Assembly (NCBI GenBank): GCA_028868895.1
Contig: JAGWTP010000017.1
Location: 1 to 47,382, forward strand
From: Burkholderiales bacterium
GTDB taxonomy: Bacteria; Pseudomonadota; Gammaproteobacteria; Burkholderiales; Burkholderiaceae_C
Reading direction: 5' to 3'
Length of the DNA: 47,382 bases
Positions 1-9,171 of the stretch are shown here, piece by piece (position 1 is the first letter of the stretch; each line of letters starts with the position of its first letter). The notes beneath the pieces are model-generated. The model was not told where the DNA came from and searched no databases. It saw only the letters and a program-made list of their open reading frames with translations. The position numbers and the translations under genes were made by a program.

Positions 1-1
1 C

Positions 2-298
2 GCCGTGCTCGCGCGGCTCGGCACGCAGGCGGGCGCCGACGTGCCGACCTTCAACGTCGGCCGCGGCGTGGCTACGTCGGTGCGCGAGATCGCGGGCCAC
101 CTTGTCGACGCCTGGGCCGGCGGAATGGTGCCGGCCGCGCTCGAATTCAGCGGCCGGTCGCGCCCCGGTGATCCGTACAGCCTTGTCGCCGACGTGCGCG
201 CACTGAACGCGCTGGGGCTCGCCTGTGCGCGCGATGTCGACGCTGGCATTGCGCAGTACACCGCGTGGTTCCGTCAGTTCCGCGAGGCGCATTCATGA
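2..298 (+). CDS. NAD-dependent sugar epimerase/dehydratase, C-terminal part
   Basis: Only the last ~98 codons are present; the reading frame is open to the left window edge, so the Rossmann domain and catalytic Tyr-Lys pair are outside. The visible part has the usual end of extended short-chain dehydrogenases of the GalE/UDP-glucose 4-epimerase type: a 'FNVGRG' segment followed by a helix, then 'RPGDPYSLVADVRAL', which in this family contacts the nucleotide sugar. It probably makes a nucleotide-sugar precursor for the polysaccharide locus. The stop codon overlaps the start of the next glycosyltransferase (ATGA), so the two are translationally coupled. The exact substrate cannot be told. Confidence 0.75.
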   Translation, partial: AVLARLGTQAGADVPTFNVGRGVATSVREIAGHLVDAWAGGMVPAALEFSGRSRPGDPYSLVADVRALNALGLACARDVDAGIAQYTAWFRQFREAHS

Positions 299-1476
299 TC
301 CGCGTGGCGTTCACGCTGATCGGCGGGCGCAACTGGACTGGCGGCTACAACTACCTCTTGAACCTGGTGCGCGCGCTGGCAAAGCACAGCCCGGAATCAA
401 TCACGCCGGTGATGTTCTTCGGCGCCGACACCGACACTGCCGACGCCGCGCCGTTCACCGCCATCCCTGGCGTCGAGACCGTGCGAACGCCGGTGTTCAA
501 CGAGGCGCGCAGGACGGGTCAGTTGCTGCGCGCGCTGATACTCGGCCGCGACGCCGAGGTGCAGGCACAGTTCGCGCGGCATCGCATCGACGGCGTGTTC
601 GAATCCGCGCAGTTCCACGGCTGGCGCGCGGCGCAACCGGCTATCGCGTGGATTCCTGACTTCCAGCATCGCTTCCTGCCGCACTTGTTCAGCCGCGGCG
701 GCTACTGGAAGCGCGAACTCGGCTTTCGCGCCCAGGTGTTCAGCGGTCGTCAGATCATGCTGAGCAGTGAGGAGTCGCGCGAAGCGTGCCAACGCTTCTA
801 TCCCTCGACGCGTTCTCGTGCGCACGTTGTGCACTTCGCGGTGCCGACGGCACCGCCCATCACCCGATCCGAGGCCAGGGCCATCGCGCAAAGCTACGGG
901 CTGCATGGCCGGTATGTATTCATGCCCAATCAGTTCTGGCAGCACAAGAACCACTGCCTGGTGATCGATGCGCTGGCACTCCTGCGCAACCGCGGGCACA
1001 CAGACATCGTCGTCGCCGCGTCTGGAAAACAACTGGATCCGCGCAAGCCGTCCCACTTCGCCGAACTGATGGCACACGCCGAGACACTGGGCGTCAGAAA
1101 GCAATTCCGGCCGCTGGGTCTGGTGCCATATTCACACCTCGCACCGCTGATGCGCGCCGCAGACGCTCTTCTCAATCCGTCCCTGTTTGAAGGCTGGAGC
1201 ACGACCGTCGAGGAAGCCCGGGCGCAGGGCGTACCGATGATCCTTTCCGATCTCGCCGTGCACCGAGAACAAGCCGGCAACGTCGCTCGATACTTTGATA
1301 GAACGTCTGCGGCGTCGCTTGCTGAGGCACTGCTGGCCACGCCACCGGCAGCGTCGGTCGACGAAACGGCGCTGATCCAGACGTCCGACATTCGCGTGAA
1401 GGCGTTCGCGCACGCCTTTGTCAGCCTCGTCCAATCGACGGTGTCCCCTCGTTGGACCCGTTCCAGATCCCCATGA
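295..1476 (+). CDS. GT-B fold glycosyltransferase (family 1/4)
   Basis: A 393-residue cytoplasmic or membrane-associated glycosyltransferase expected to add one sugar to the lipid-linked polysaccharide unit. The N-terminus has a short beta strand and a glycine-rich loop (RVAFTLIGGRNWTGG). The C-terminal domain carries the family signature near residues 295-310 (LFEGWSTTVEEA, the E-x7-E type motif that binds the donor nucleotide) followed by GVPMILSD. The start at 295 is chosen because its ATG overlaps the upstream stop and it gives a normal N-terminus; an in-frame upstream start at 265 would run into the epimerase. The stop overlaps the next ATG. Donor and acceptor sugars are unknown. Confidence 0.85.
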   Translation: MIRVAFTLIGGRNWTGGYNYLLNLVRALAKHSPESITPVMFFGADTDTADAAPFTAIPGVETVRTPVFNEARRTGQLLRALILGRDAEVQAQFARHRIDGVFESAQFHGWRAAQPAIAWIPDFQHRFLPHLFSRGGYWKRELGFRAQVFSGRQIMLSSEESREACQRFYPSTRSRAHVVHFAVPTAPPITRSEARAIAQSYGLHGRYVFMPNQFWQHKNHCLVIDALALLRNRGHTDIVVAASGKQLDPRKPSHFAELMAHAETLGVRKQFRPLGLVPYSHLAPLMRAADALLNPSLFEGWSTTVEEARAQGVPMILSDLAVHREQAGNVARYFDRTSAASLAEALLATPPAASVDETALIQTSDIRVKAFAHAFVSLVQSTVSPRWTRSRSP

Positions 1477-2246
1477 AAATTTCCATCGTCACGGCCTGCT
1501 ACAACGGCGCCGAACACCTCGGCGATGCGCTACGTTCGGTCGACAGGCAGACATGGCCCGACCTAGAGCACCTGATCGTCGACGGCGCGTCCACGGATGC
1601 CACGCCCGAAGTGCTGCGAGACCTTCCAAACGCTCACCGGCTGGTTGTTTCCGAGCCGGATCACGGAATCTACGACGCGATGAACAAGGGCCTGCGCCGC
1701 GCCACAGGCGATGTCGTCGGCTTTCTGAATGCCGACGATTTCCTCGCTGCGCCGGACGTGATCGAGCGCATCGCGCGCGCCTTCGAGTCGGATCCGCTGC
1801 TTGACGTTCTGTACGGCGACCTCGAATACATCTCCGCGGACGCCGCAATGCGCACGGTGCGCGTATGGCGAAGTGGCGATTTCGTCCCGCACCAACTGCA
1901 GCGCGGTTGGATGCCGCCACATCCTACCTTCTACATCCGCCGCTCGTTGCTGCAGCGTGTCGGCTTGTTCGATACCCGGTACCGTATCGCGGCTGACTAC
2001 GATCTCATGATTCGGTGCCTGACCCAGCAGGGCATTCGCGTCTTCTACCTTCGGAAGTTGCTCGTGCGCATGCGTGTGGGTGGTGCAAGCAACGCCTCGC
2101 TGCGAAAGATCTTGACCAAGTCGTGCGAGGATTTGCGCATCATGCGTACGCACCGGCTTGGCGGCATCGGCAGTCTGTTGGCGAAGAATGCGCGGAAGTT
2201 GCCGCAATTCATCGTGCACACGCTACGCAGCCGGTCGGCGCCATGA
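1473..2246 (+). CDS. GT-A glycosyltransferase family 2
   Basis: A 257-residue family 2 glycosyltransferase. It opens with the typical SIVTACYNGAEHL strand and loop, then LEHLIVDGASTDAT, the nucleotide-binding edge. The metal-binding DXD-like motif is in FLNADDFL near residue 90, and a later RIAADYDLMIR segment matches the catalytic-base region of WcaA-like enzymes. Its ATG overlaps the preceding stop (ATGA), so it is the third gene of a + strand operon. It faces the Wzz-like gene convergently across 58 bases with no clear terminator hairpin. Substrates cannot be assigned. Confidence 0.87.
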   Translation: MKISIVTACYNGAEHLGDALRSVDRQTWPDLEHLIVDGASTDATPEVLRDLPNAHRLVVSEPDHGIYDAMNKGLRRATGDVVGFLNADDFLAAPDVIERIARAFESDPLLDVLYGDLEYISADAAMRTVRVWRSGDFVPHQLQRGWMPPHPTFYIRRSLLQRVGLFDTRYRIAADYDLMIRCLTQQGIRVFYLRKLLVRMRVGGASNASLRKILTKSCEDLRIMRTHRLGGIGSLLAKNARKLPQFIVHTLRSRSAP

Positions 2247-2304
2247 CTCAACACCCACCGCTGGCTTTCGGCGCTTTACAGGTGATACAGAAGCGGCAAT
2301 CGCT

Positions 2305-3474
2305 CTAGCGCGGCCGGCCTATCGCCGCGCGCAGTTGTGCGATCTTCTCGGCGGTTTCCGGAATCGCCCTAGCCAGGCGCCAGCGCTGCTGGATCAGCAC
2401 AAACACCGCCAGCACCAAGAAGCTGCCGAGGATCGACCCCAAGGCGACGAGAGCGCGCTTCGGTTTGCTCTTGTGCTCCGGCGGCATCGCCGCATCCACC
2501 ACCTGAATCAGCGCCCCTTCACGGCTCTCATCGAGCTTCGCCATCTCATATTGCCGAGAGAAGAGATCGAACAACGTCTCTTCGTACTTGAACTGCCGGT
2601 ACTTGCTGATGTAGTCCGGCCCGCCGTCGCTAGGCGTTGTGGCCTCGACCTTGCCCAACTGGGCACGCAGTGCGTCCAGTTGCGCCAACTGCTGCTGCAC
2701 TTCCGGGGATGTGTCCGCCAAGCTGCGGCGCATCGTCTGCAGGCGCACCTCGGCGGCCGTCACTTCGGCACGCATCCTGGCGTAGCTGTCGGCCGCCGCC
2801 TTGGGCTCCGCTTTCAGTGCACCTGGGTTGAAGCCACTGGCCTGCAAGGCCTGCTGGGCCTGGGTCAGGCGGTCGCGCGTTTGCCTGAGTTGCGCTTCGA
2901 AGAAAACGCGCCTCTGCTGGGCTTCGGTCAAGGCCAGGTGGCTTGTCATGTCGCGCAGTTCGTCCACATAGCGATTGGCCATGTCGGCGGCGCGCTGCGG
3001 GCTGTGGTCGTCCACCTCTACGCTGATCAGGCCGTCCTTCTTGCCGATCGAGATCTGCACATTCTTGGCCAGGTCCTTGCGCGCCTCGAACCGATACTTG
3101 TCGTCGTAGACCTTCATCAGGCCAAAGCGGTCGATGATGCGGTCGCTCACGGTGGCGCTTTGCATCAGCGCCACGTACTGGTCGGCCGGGCTCTTGATGT
3201 TGGCGGCAGCGCCCACCAGGCCCGACAACGCACCCAGTGAAGACAGCGCCGAAGCGGCCGCGCTTTGCTGCTGCTGCGGCGGCAGGAAGACGGTGCGCGC
3301 GGTGAAGGTGGGCGCGATCAGGTAGGTGATGCCCAGCGCCACCAGCCCGGCCAGCAGCGGCCCGATCACCAGCAGCTTCCAGTGCTCCGCCAGCGGAATG
3401 GCCAGGTCCAGCAGGCTCAGGCCCTCGTCGTCGTCCAACTCGGCGTCTTCACGCGCCATCGATTCGTTGGCCAT
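2305..3474 (-). CDS. Wzz-type polysaccharide co-polymerase / chain length determinant
   Basis: A 389-residue inner-membrane protein with the Wzz/PCP layout: a membrane segment near residues 35-55 (LLVIGPLLAGLVALGITYLI), a long periplasmic part with predicted coiled coil around residues 200-260 (rich in Q, R, A and L), and a second membrane helix near residues 355-375 preceded by a basic, proline-containing segment (PPEHKSKPKRALVALG). No C-terminal tyrosine kinase domain is attached. It should control chain length and link polymerisation to export. The start is ATG at 3474, 4 bases after the stop of the Wza-like gene; an upstream start would overlap that gene. The two form an export operon. 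Confidence 0.87.
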   Translation of the reverse strand: MANESMAREDAELDDDEGLSLLDLAIPLAEHWKLLVIGPLLAGLVALGITYLIAPTFTARTVFLPPQQQQSAAASALSSLGALSGLVGAAANIKSPADQYVALMQSATVSDRIIDRFGLMKVYDDKYRFEARKDLAKNVQISIGKKDGLISVEVDDHSPQRAADMANRYVDELRDMTSHLALTEAQQRRVFFEAQLRQTRDRLTQAQQALQASGFNPGALKAEPKAAADSYARMRAEVTAAEVRLQTMRRSLADTSPEVQQQLAQLDALRAQLGKVEATTPSDGGPDYISKYRQFKYEETLFDLFSRQYEMAKLDESREGALIQVVDAAMPPEHKSKPKRALVALGSILGSFLVLAVFVLIQQRWRLARAIPETAEKIAQLRAAIGRPR

Positions 3475-3478
3475 CGCG

Positions 3479-5476
3479 TCAGAACCCCACCACCTTGAGC
3501 CCGGCCACACCCAGGCCGAACTGGTACAGGATCTGCGTCCAGTCCTTGAAGCCCTGCACCAGCGTGGTCTTGTCCACTTCCTCGGGCGAGAAGATGGTGT
3601 CGCCCGGCTCGGCGATCTGGTTCGAGAACTTGTCGTTCAAGCCCAGCCAGGAGCTGTTCTGCAGTGCGCTGACGACGGTGCCGTTGGCGCGAACCACGAA
3701 GATGCTGTTCTTGTCGGCACCGCGCGTCGGGCCACCGGCGAGTTGCAGATAGCTGTTGATGTCGCGTGATTCGGCGTAGAGGTAGCTGCCGGGGTTGAAG
3801 ACGCTGCCGAACACGCCCACCGTCAGCGGGCGCGGCGGTATGTAGAGCCGGTCGCCGTCTTCCAGCGCCAGCGCAGGCAGCGCCGTGCTCTGGGGCGTGA
3901 GTTGCAGCACCACGCGGCCGGTGGGCTTGAGTGTGCGCAGGCGTTCGATGAGCCGGTTCGTCGCCGCCGCGCGAGCCGACATCAACGAAGCGTCTTCCGC
4001 CGTCGAGACACGTTGCGTCGAATTCAGGCGCGCGAAATCGGTCTCCATGTCGCGCAGCGCGCGCTCGTAGTTCTGTTGCTGCTGCGCGCGCACGCTCTCG
4101 CGGCTGAACTCGGTGCCGTAGACGAACGCACCTGCTGTCAGACCGCCGGCGGCGCGCAGCGCGTCGTCGAGCGTGCTGGCCGGCGGCAGCACGTAGTCGC
4201 CGGGGTGCGCCACTTCGCCATCGACATGAATGCGCGTGTTCTGGCGCCCCATGGGCAGCGCCGAGCTCACGGCACTGAACGCGCGCAGCACGTCGGCGTT
4301 GCGCAGCGTGTCGCCGGCGTTGGCGGGCAGCTGCAGTTCGCTGATGCGCGTGGTGGCGCGCTCGTCCAGCCGCTCGAGCGTCAGCCGCGTGGTGTCGGCC
4401 ACGGCCGCGAAGCCGCCGGCCATCTTCAGCACGTCGGCGATCGTCTCCGACGGCTTCAGCTCGAAGATCGCGGGCTGGTTCACGCTGCCGATCAGCGCCA
4501 CCTGTGGGCCGATCGCGCCGACGCGGATCACGTCGCCGGGCTGCAGCAGGCGGTCGGCCGACTCGTTGCCGTTGAGCAGCAGGTCGTACAGGTCCAGCTG
4601 CGAAACGACCTTGCCGCCGCGGCGCAGCTCGATGTTGCGCAAGCTGCCGGCGGGCGAAGGCCCGCCTGCGCGCAGCACGGCGGCGGTGATGGTGGACAGC
4701 GCGTTCACCGTCACCGCGCCCGGATGCTCCACGAACCCGGTGACGTAGACGCGCACGCCCCGCAGCTGGCCCAGCGAAACGCTGAGCTGGAAGTTCTTGT
4801 AGACCTGGGCCACCTGGCGGCTGATGGTGTCGGGCAGGTCCGCGTAGCGCACGCCGGCCAGCAGGATGGAGCCCACGCGCGGCAGGCTGATGCGGCCCGA
4901 GCGGTCCACGACCACGCGCAGGTCGGCATTCACCGAGCCCCAGATCGTGATCGCCACTTCGTCGCCCACCTGCACCAGGTAATCCGGCGGCACGAGCGGG
5001 CTGTAGTCGGGCGCGGCCGGTGTGCGCACGCCGGGCGTGACGAGTTCGAGCCCGAATCGGTGGATGGTGCGCGAGTTCGCCAGGCGCTGCACGTAGGTCT
5101 CGAACTCGCTCGGTGGCTGCGCGGCCGGGAAGAACTGCCACTGCTTTTGACCACCAGGAGTCGTCACCGATTGCCACACGCCCGGGCCGGCCGGCGTGGG
5201 CGGCAGCAAGTCAGTTGAATTGTCGTTCGGCGCCAGTTGCGGTTGTTGGTTCTGTGGTTGGTTCTGTGGCCCGGGCTGCGTTGCCGGCGCGGCCTGCATC
5301 GTGGGCGTGGCCGGCAGCGTCAGCATCGACGGCGAGGCCTGAACGGCGTCCGTGGTGCCGGGCAGTACCGCGGTGCTGGTCTGTGCCTGCGATGTCGTTG
5401 TGAACAGCCCTGCAAGCAGTACGAAGGAGCAGAGCAAGCGCTTGAAAGCGCCTTCGGGCGGCCGGCAAAAGGTCAT
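3479..5476 (-). CDS. Wza-like outer-membrane polysaccharide export protein with SLBB domains
   Basis: A 665-residue secreted protein. The N-terminus (KRLLCSFVLLAGLFTTTSQAQ) is a signal peptide with a likely signal peptidase I site after SQA; it lacks a clear lipobox Cys. A proline/glutamine-rich linker follows, then a polysaccharide export domain starting near PPDYLVQVGDEVAITIWG, and several SLBB beta-grasp repeats, each with a 'V.G.V..PG.' pattern (VYVTGFVEHPGAV, VALIGSVNQPAIF, IHVDGEVAHPGDY, VGVFGSVFNPGSY). It is longer than enterobacterial Wza because of the extra SLBB units. It should form the outer-membrane channel working with the downstream Wzz-like protein. The ATG at 5476 is preferred because it begins the signal peptide; in-frame codons upstream would be intergenic. 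Confidence 0.9.
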   Translation of the reverse strand: MTFCRPPEGAFKRLLCSFVLLAGLFTTTSQAQTSTAVLPGTTDAVQASPSMLTLPATPTMQAAPATQPGPQNQPQNQQPQLAPNDNSTDLLPPTPAGPGVWQSVTTPGGQKQWQFFPAAQPPSEFETYVQRLANSRTIHRFGLELVTPGVRTPAAPDYSPLVPPDYLVQVGDEVAITIWGSVNADLRVVVDRSGRISLPRVGSILLAGVRYADLPDTISRQVAQVYKNFQLSVSLGQLRGVRVYVTGFVEHPGAVTVNALSTITAAVLRAGGPSPAGSLRNIELRRGGKVVSQLDLYDLLLNGNESADRLLQPGDVIRVGAIGPQVALIGSVNQPAIFELKPSETIADVLKMAGGFAAVADTTRLTLERLDERATTRISELQLPANAGDTLRNADVLRAFSAVSSALPMGRQNTRIHVDGEVAHPGDYVLPPASTLDDALRAAGGLTAGAFVYGTEFSRESVRAQQQQNYERALRDMETDFARLNSTQRVSTAEDASLMSARAAATNRLIERLRTLKPTGRVVLQLTPQSTALPALALEDGDRLYIPPRPLTVGVFGSVFNPGSYLYAESRDINSYLQLAGGPTRGADKNSIFVVRANGTVVSALQNSSWLGLNDKFSNQIAEPGDTIFSPEEVDKTTLVQGFKDWTQILYQFGLGVAGLKVVGF

Positions 5477-5768
5477 GTTCGAGGGGCTGTCGTCGAATGG
5501 GGCGAGAGAAGCTACGTGCTCCGGCGGGGCGACCGGGCATAGCGGCGCCCAGCGAGTGCGCGTGATTCTAGTGTGGCGGCCCCATCGGATTTCATTTGCA
5601 CCGCACTTCCGGGGATGCCGCTGTAGCAGTGCCGCTTGAAAGCCGGCCGAACTTGCCGACGGGTGAAGATAGATTCCGACAGGCCGACTGATGAGGCTCC
5701 GTCTCTTCGACGGTGACCGAACGGTGTTGGACAATGTCCGACCGCGCAATGCTGCAAATCCGACTCCG
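5477..5768. promoter_or_regulatory. Divergent intergenic region between wza-like and wecA-like genes
   Basis: This 292-base non-coding stretch separates two divergent polysaccharide genes and should hold both promoters. On the - strand a -10-like hexamer TAGAAT lies at 5570-5565, without a convincing -35 box. On the + strand TTGGAC at 5727-5732 overlaps a short perfect inverted repeat, GGACA-A-TGTCC, at 5729-5739. These are weak sequence resemblances only. Confidence 0.3.
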
Positions 5769-6869
5769 ATGACCTACTTCGCCAGCTGCTTCCTCGTCGG
5801 CCTGCTGGCCACCTTGGTCATCATGCGATCGTCGATGCGCCACAGCCATCTGTCGGCCGACCACGACCTCAGCGGCCCGCAGAAGTTTCACGGCCGGCCG
5901 GTGCCGCGCGTCGGCGGCGCGGGGGTCATGGTGGCGATCGTTGCCGGCGTCGTGATCGCGCAGCTCATTGAGTCGCCCGCGGCCCGCTCACTGTGGCTCT
6001 TGCTCGCGTGCAGCCTGCCGGCGTTCGTTGCCGGCATCACCGAAGACCTGACCAAGAACGTGTCGCCGCGCCGGCGCCTGGTCGCCACCGCCATCTCGGC
6101 GGGCCTGGCGATCTGGCTGCTGGGCGCGGTGATCGGCAGGACGGACATCCCGGGCGTGGACCTGCTGGTGCGCTGGGCGCCGTTCGCGGTGCTGCTGACC
6201 GTGTTCGTGGTCACCGGCGTGGCCAATGCCATCAACATCATCGACGGCTTCAACGGGCTGGCGTCGATGTGCGTGCTGATGATGGTGCTGGCGCTGGCTT
6301 ACGTGGCGTTCCAGGTGAACGACACGTTCGTCTTCACGGCGGCGCTGATCACGGCCGGCGCGGTGCTGGGCTTCTTCGTGTGGAACTTTCCTGCCGGGCT
6401 GATCTTCCTGGGTGATGGCGGCGCGTATCTGCTGGGCTTTGTGCTGGCCGAGCTGTGCGTGTTGCTGATCGAGCGCAACCCGACGGTGTCGCCGATCTTC
6501 ACGCTGCTGCTGTGCGCGTACCCGATCTTCGAGACCATCTTCACGATCTACCGCCGCAAGGTGGTGCGCGGTGTGGCCACCGCCGAACCCGACGGGATCC
6601 ACCTGCACACGCTGATCCACCGCCGGCTGATCCGCTGGACGCTCGCCGACAACCACGAGCGCCGTCGGCTCACGCGACGCAACTCGATGACCTCTCCGTA
6701 CCTGTGGCTGCTGTGCCTCACATCGGTGATCCCGAGCGTGCTGTGGTGGCACAGCACCGCCGTGCTGTCGTGGTTCTTGCTGCTGTTCGTGCTGCTGTAC
6801 GTGTGGCTGTACCGCCGCATCGTCCGCTTCAAGACGCCGAAGTGGCTGATCTTTCGGCGCCAGGGGTAG
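5769..6869 (+). CDS. WecA/MraY-family undecaprenyl-phosphate glycosyl-1-phosphate transferase
   Basis: A 366-residue polytopic membrane enzyme (about 10-11 helices) of glycosyltransferase family 4. It would transfer a HexNAc-1-phosphate from a UDP-sugar to undecaprenyl phosphate, starting the repeat unit. Signatures seen: PQKFHGRPVPRVGG near residue 40 (cytoplasmic loop), NAINIIDGFNGLAS near residues 155-168 (the Asp/Asn catalytic loop), FLGDGGAYLLGF near 215, and DGIHLHTLIHRR near 275 (the His-containing loop of WecA-like enzymes). ATG 5769 is chosen since translation from 5691 would add a charged leader ahead of the first helix. It stands alone between divergent and convergent neighbours. 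Confidence 0.88.
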   Translation: MTYFASCFLVGLLATLVIMRSSMRHSHLSADHDLSGPQKFHGRPVPRVGGAGVMVAIVAGVVIAQLIESPAARSLWLLLACSLPAFVAGITEDLTKNVSPRRRLVATAISAGLAIWLLGAVIGRTDIPGVDLLVRWAPFAVLLTVFVVTGVANAINIIDGFNGLASMCVLMMVLALAYVAFQVNDTFVFTAALITAGAVLGFFVWNFPAGLIFLGDGGAYLLGFVLAELCVLLIERNPTVSPIFTLLLCAYPIFETIFTIYRRKVVRGVATAEPDGIHLHTLIHRRLIRWTLADNHERRRLTRRNSMTSPYLWLLCLTSVIPSVLWWHSTAVLSWFLLLFVLLYVWLYRRIVRFKTPKWLIFRRQG

Positions 6870-6986
6870 CGGCTGACTCGATCGGCTTTTCGATAATTCC
6901 GGCGCGGTGTGAGCCGGGCAAAGGTGACGGCGAACACGCCCGATGCCCACGTCACAATGATGCCTCAACCATGATGCATTGATGGC

Positions 6987-7058
6987 ATGCGTACGACCAT
7001 CACCCTCGAAGTCGACGTCGCGGCGCGCTTGCGCGAGTTTTCGCAACTGCCGCCGACG
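6987..7058 (+). pseudogene. Possible remnant of a ribbon-helix-helix antitoxin gene
   Basis: The ATG at 6987 starts MRTTITLEVDVAARLREF, which closely resembles the first strand and helix of VapB/CopG-type antitoxins such as MRTTLDIDDDLLAATKEM at 12531. After about 18 codons the similarity ends and the frame continues as unrelated arginine-rich sequence that overlaps the 3' end of the dehydratase gene on the other strand. No toxin gene follows. I read it as a truncated leftover. The remaining intergenic sequence from 6870 to 7143 shows nothing else I can support. Confidence 0.35.
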
Positions 7059-7143
7059 GGGTCTGTTGACCGGCTGATCCGTGCCTCGTGGGTCGATCGG
7101 CTTCGACGACTGCCGATGCGCCCTCCGCGCAGTCACCGCGCCA

Positions 7144-9039
7144 TCACCGCGCCGAATACTCGGGCAAGAAGCCCTGCAGATCGCGGCGGCAGTCGGCCGG
7201 CGGCATGCTGGCATCCATCGTCGTCAACCATGCCATCAGGCGCTGCGCCCACTCGTCGCCCACCTGGGTGCGCAACTGCGCGATGCGCAGCCGCGGATGC
7301 GCCGACGCGATGGTCTGGTCGGCATCAGCGAGCAGTTCCTCAAAAAGCTTCTCGCCCGGGCGCAGCCCGCTGAAGACGATCGCGATCTCGCTCTCGCGGT
7401 GCCCCGACAGGCGGATCAGGTCGCGCGCCAGGTCGACGATCCTGACCGGCTCGCCCATGTCGAGCACGTAGACCTGGCCGGTCTCGGCCAGCGCGGCGGC
7501 CTGCAGCACGAGCCGGGCGGCCTCGGGGATGGTCATGAAGTAGCGGGTGATCTCGGGGTGGGTCACGGTCAGCGGGCCGCCGCGCGCGATCTGCTCCTTG
7601 AACTTGGGGATCACGCTGCCGCTGGAGCCGAGCACGTTGCCGAAGCGCACCGCGGCGAAGGTGGTGCGGTGGCCTTGCGCCGCAAGGTGCGAAAGCACCA
7701 TCTCGGCGGCGCGCTTGCTGGCGCCCATCACGTTGGTCGGGTTCACCGCCTTGTCGGTCGAGATCAGCACGAAACGCTCGACACCCGATTGCGCCGCCGC
7801 GATGGCCGCGTGCCAGGTGCCGAGCGTGTTGTTCTGCAGCGCCATCCAGGCGTTCTCTTCTTCCATCAGCGGCACGTGCTTGTAGGCCGCGGCATGGAAG
7901 ACGATCTGCGGCCGGTGGGTGGCGCAGGCGTGGCCGATCTGCGCCAGGCTCTTCACGTCGCCGATCAGGCGCACCAGCGGCAGGTGCGGCTGCAGCTCGG
8001 TGAGCTGCTCGTCGATCTGGTACAGCGCCAGCTCGCTCTGCTCGAACAGCACGATGCGCGCCGGCCCGTAGCGCGCCACCTGGCGGCACAGCTCCGAGCC
8101 GATCGAGCCACCGGCCCCGGTCACGAGCACGGTCTTGCCGGAGATCAGTGCGGCAACGCCGGCCTCGTCGAGCTGCACCGGCTCGCGGCCGAGCAGGTCT
8201 TCGGGCTCGATGCTGCGCACGCGCTCGATGCGCGCGCTGCCGTCCTGCAGCTCGCTGACCGACGGCACGGTGAGCACCGGCAGCTCGGTGGCCGCGGCGA
8301 GTTCGATCGCCTTGCGGCGCTGCGCCGCGGTGGCGCCAGGCAGCGCCACGATCAGGTGCGTGGCGCCGGCGAGAACCTCGGGCTTGGCGACATCGGCCAG
8401 CGGGCCCAGCACCGGCACGCCACCGATGCGCGCGCCGCGCTTGGCGGCGTCGTCGTCGAGCAGGCCCAGCACGATCCAGCCCTGCTGGTGGATGGTGGCG
8501 AGCAGCCGCCTGGCGGCCTCGCCGGCGCCCATCACGATGGCGCGGCGCACGTCGGCGTCGCTGCCGGTGATCTGCGAGCGCGCGTGCTCGTACAGCATGC
8601 GGTAGGCCACCCGCACCATGCACAGGCCGATCAGCGCGATGAACGGGTGCAGCGCCAGCACCGCGCGCGGCACCTGCGTGAGCTGCGCCATCAGCACCGC
8701 CACCGCACTCAGCAGCCCGCTGCCAAGGCAGGCCAGCGTCAGCCGCTTGACCTCGCCGAAGCCCGAAAAGCGCCACATGCCGCGGGGAATGCCGGCGAGC
8801 GCGAACACGCCGAGGTAGACCGCCACCACCGCCAGCATCACCCACAGGTCGTAGGCCGGGCGCGCACTCCACCAGCGCTCGAAGCCCAGGCGGAACAGGT
8901 AGGTCGCGTTCCAGGCCAGCGCGATCACCAGCGCGTCGATCGCCAGCGACAGCGGCCGGCGGTGCGGGCGCACGCGCGCCAGCGCGCGGTCGAGGCGGTG
9001 CCACACGGTGGGCGCGGTGGTCGTTGGCGCGGTGCTCAT
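7144..9039 (-). CDS. CapD/WbpM/PglF-family nucleoside-diphosphate-sugar 4,6-dehydratase
   Basis: A 631-residue inner-membrane enzyme of the large UDP-HexNAc 4,6-dehydratase family. About four N-terminal membrane helices (residues ~25-140) precede a first Rossmann-like CoA-binding domain (VRRAIVMGAGEAARRLL) and then the catalytic SDR domain starting at KTVLVTGAGGSIGSELCRQ. The NAAAYKHVPL-type segment appears as HAAAYKHVPLMEEE. The family usually has Met-Lys in place of the SDR Tyr-Lys, here seen in TNVMGASKRAAEM after LISTDKAVNP. The product, a UDP-4-keto-6-deoxy sugar, would suit the DegT aminotransferase two genes upstream. The start is ATG 9039; a TTG nine bases upstream is an alternative. 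It is the last gene of the long - strand operon. Confidence 0.88.
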   Translation of the reverse strand: MSTAPTTTAPTVWHRLDRALARVRPHRRPLSLAIDALVIALAWNATYLFRLGFERWWSARPAYDLWVMLAVVAVYLGVFALAGIPRGMWRFSGFGEVKRLTLACLGSGLLSAVAVLMAQLTQVPRAVLALHPFIALIGLCMVRVAYRMLYEHARSQITGSDADVRRAIVMGAGEAARRLLATIHQQGWIVLGLLDDDAAKRGARIGGVPVLGPLADVAKPEVLAGATHLIVALPGATAAQRRKAIELAAATELPVLTVPSVSELQDGSARIERVRSIEPEDLLGREPVQLDEAGVAALISGKTVLVTGAGGSIGSELCRQVARYGPARIVLFEQSELALYQIDEQLTELQPHLPLVRLIGDVKSLAQIGHACATHRPQIVFHAAAYKHVPLMEEENAWMALQNNTLGTWHAAIAAAQSGVERFVLISTDKAVNPTNVMGASKRAAEMVLSHLAAQGHRTTFAAVRFGNVLGSSGSVIPKFKEQIARGGPLTVTHPEITRYFMTIPEAARLVLQAAALAETGQVYVLDMGEPVRIVDLARDLIRLSGHRESEIAIVFSGLRPGEKLFEELLADADQTIASAHPRLRIAQLRTQVGDEWAQRLMAWLTTMDASMPPADCRRDLQGFLPEYSAR

Positions 9040-9068
9040 GAAAGACAAGCTCGCTTCCGCTGTCGAAA

Positions 9069-9122
9069 CCCGCTCGCCCCGAGCCCGCCGAAGGTCCCTT
9101 CGACGGGCTCAGGGCGAGCGGG
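9069..9122. repeat. Large imperfect hairpin, REP-like dispersed repeat
   Basis: Left arm 9069-9094 and right arm 9097-9122 are inverted copies of 26 bases with two mismatches and a 2-base loop. The arms begin CCCGCTCGCCC and end GGGCGAGCGGG, with GAAGG/CCTTC flanking the loop. Elements of this composition are, from general knowledge, scattered between genes in many Burkholderiales genomes. Here it sits inside the 123-base gap between the PglC-like gene and the dehydratase, so it could trim or attenuate the transcript without a U-tract. Confidence 0.7.
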
Positions 9123-9171
9123 CGTGTCGGTGAACGCCGGGCTGGCACAACGGGTAGAAAGGCTCACGAAA

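Noticed and set aside
2247..2304. Possible bidirectional terminator between GT2 and wzz-like genes
   Set aside because: No stable hairpin followed by a T-run on either strand.
2158..3240. A 360-codon + strand frame spanning the end of GT2 and the wzz-like gene
   Set aside because: It starts inside a real gene and runs antisense to another; no domain is visible.
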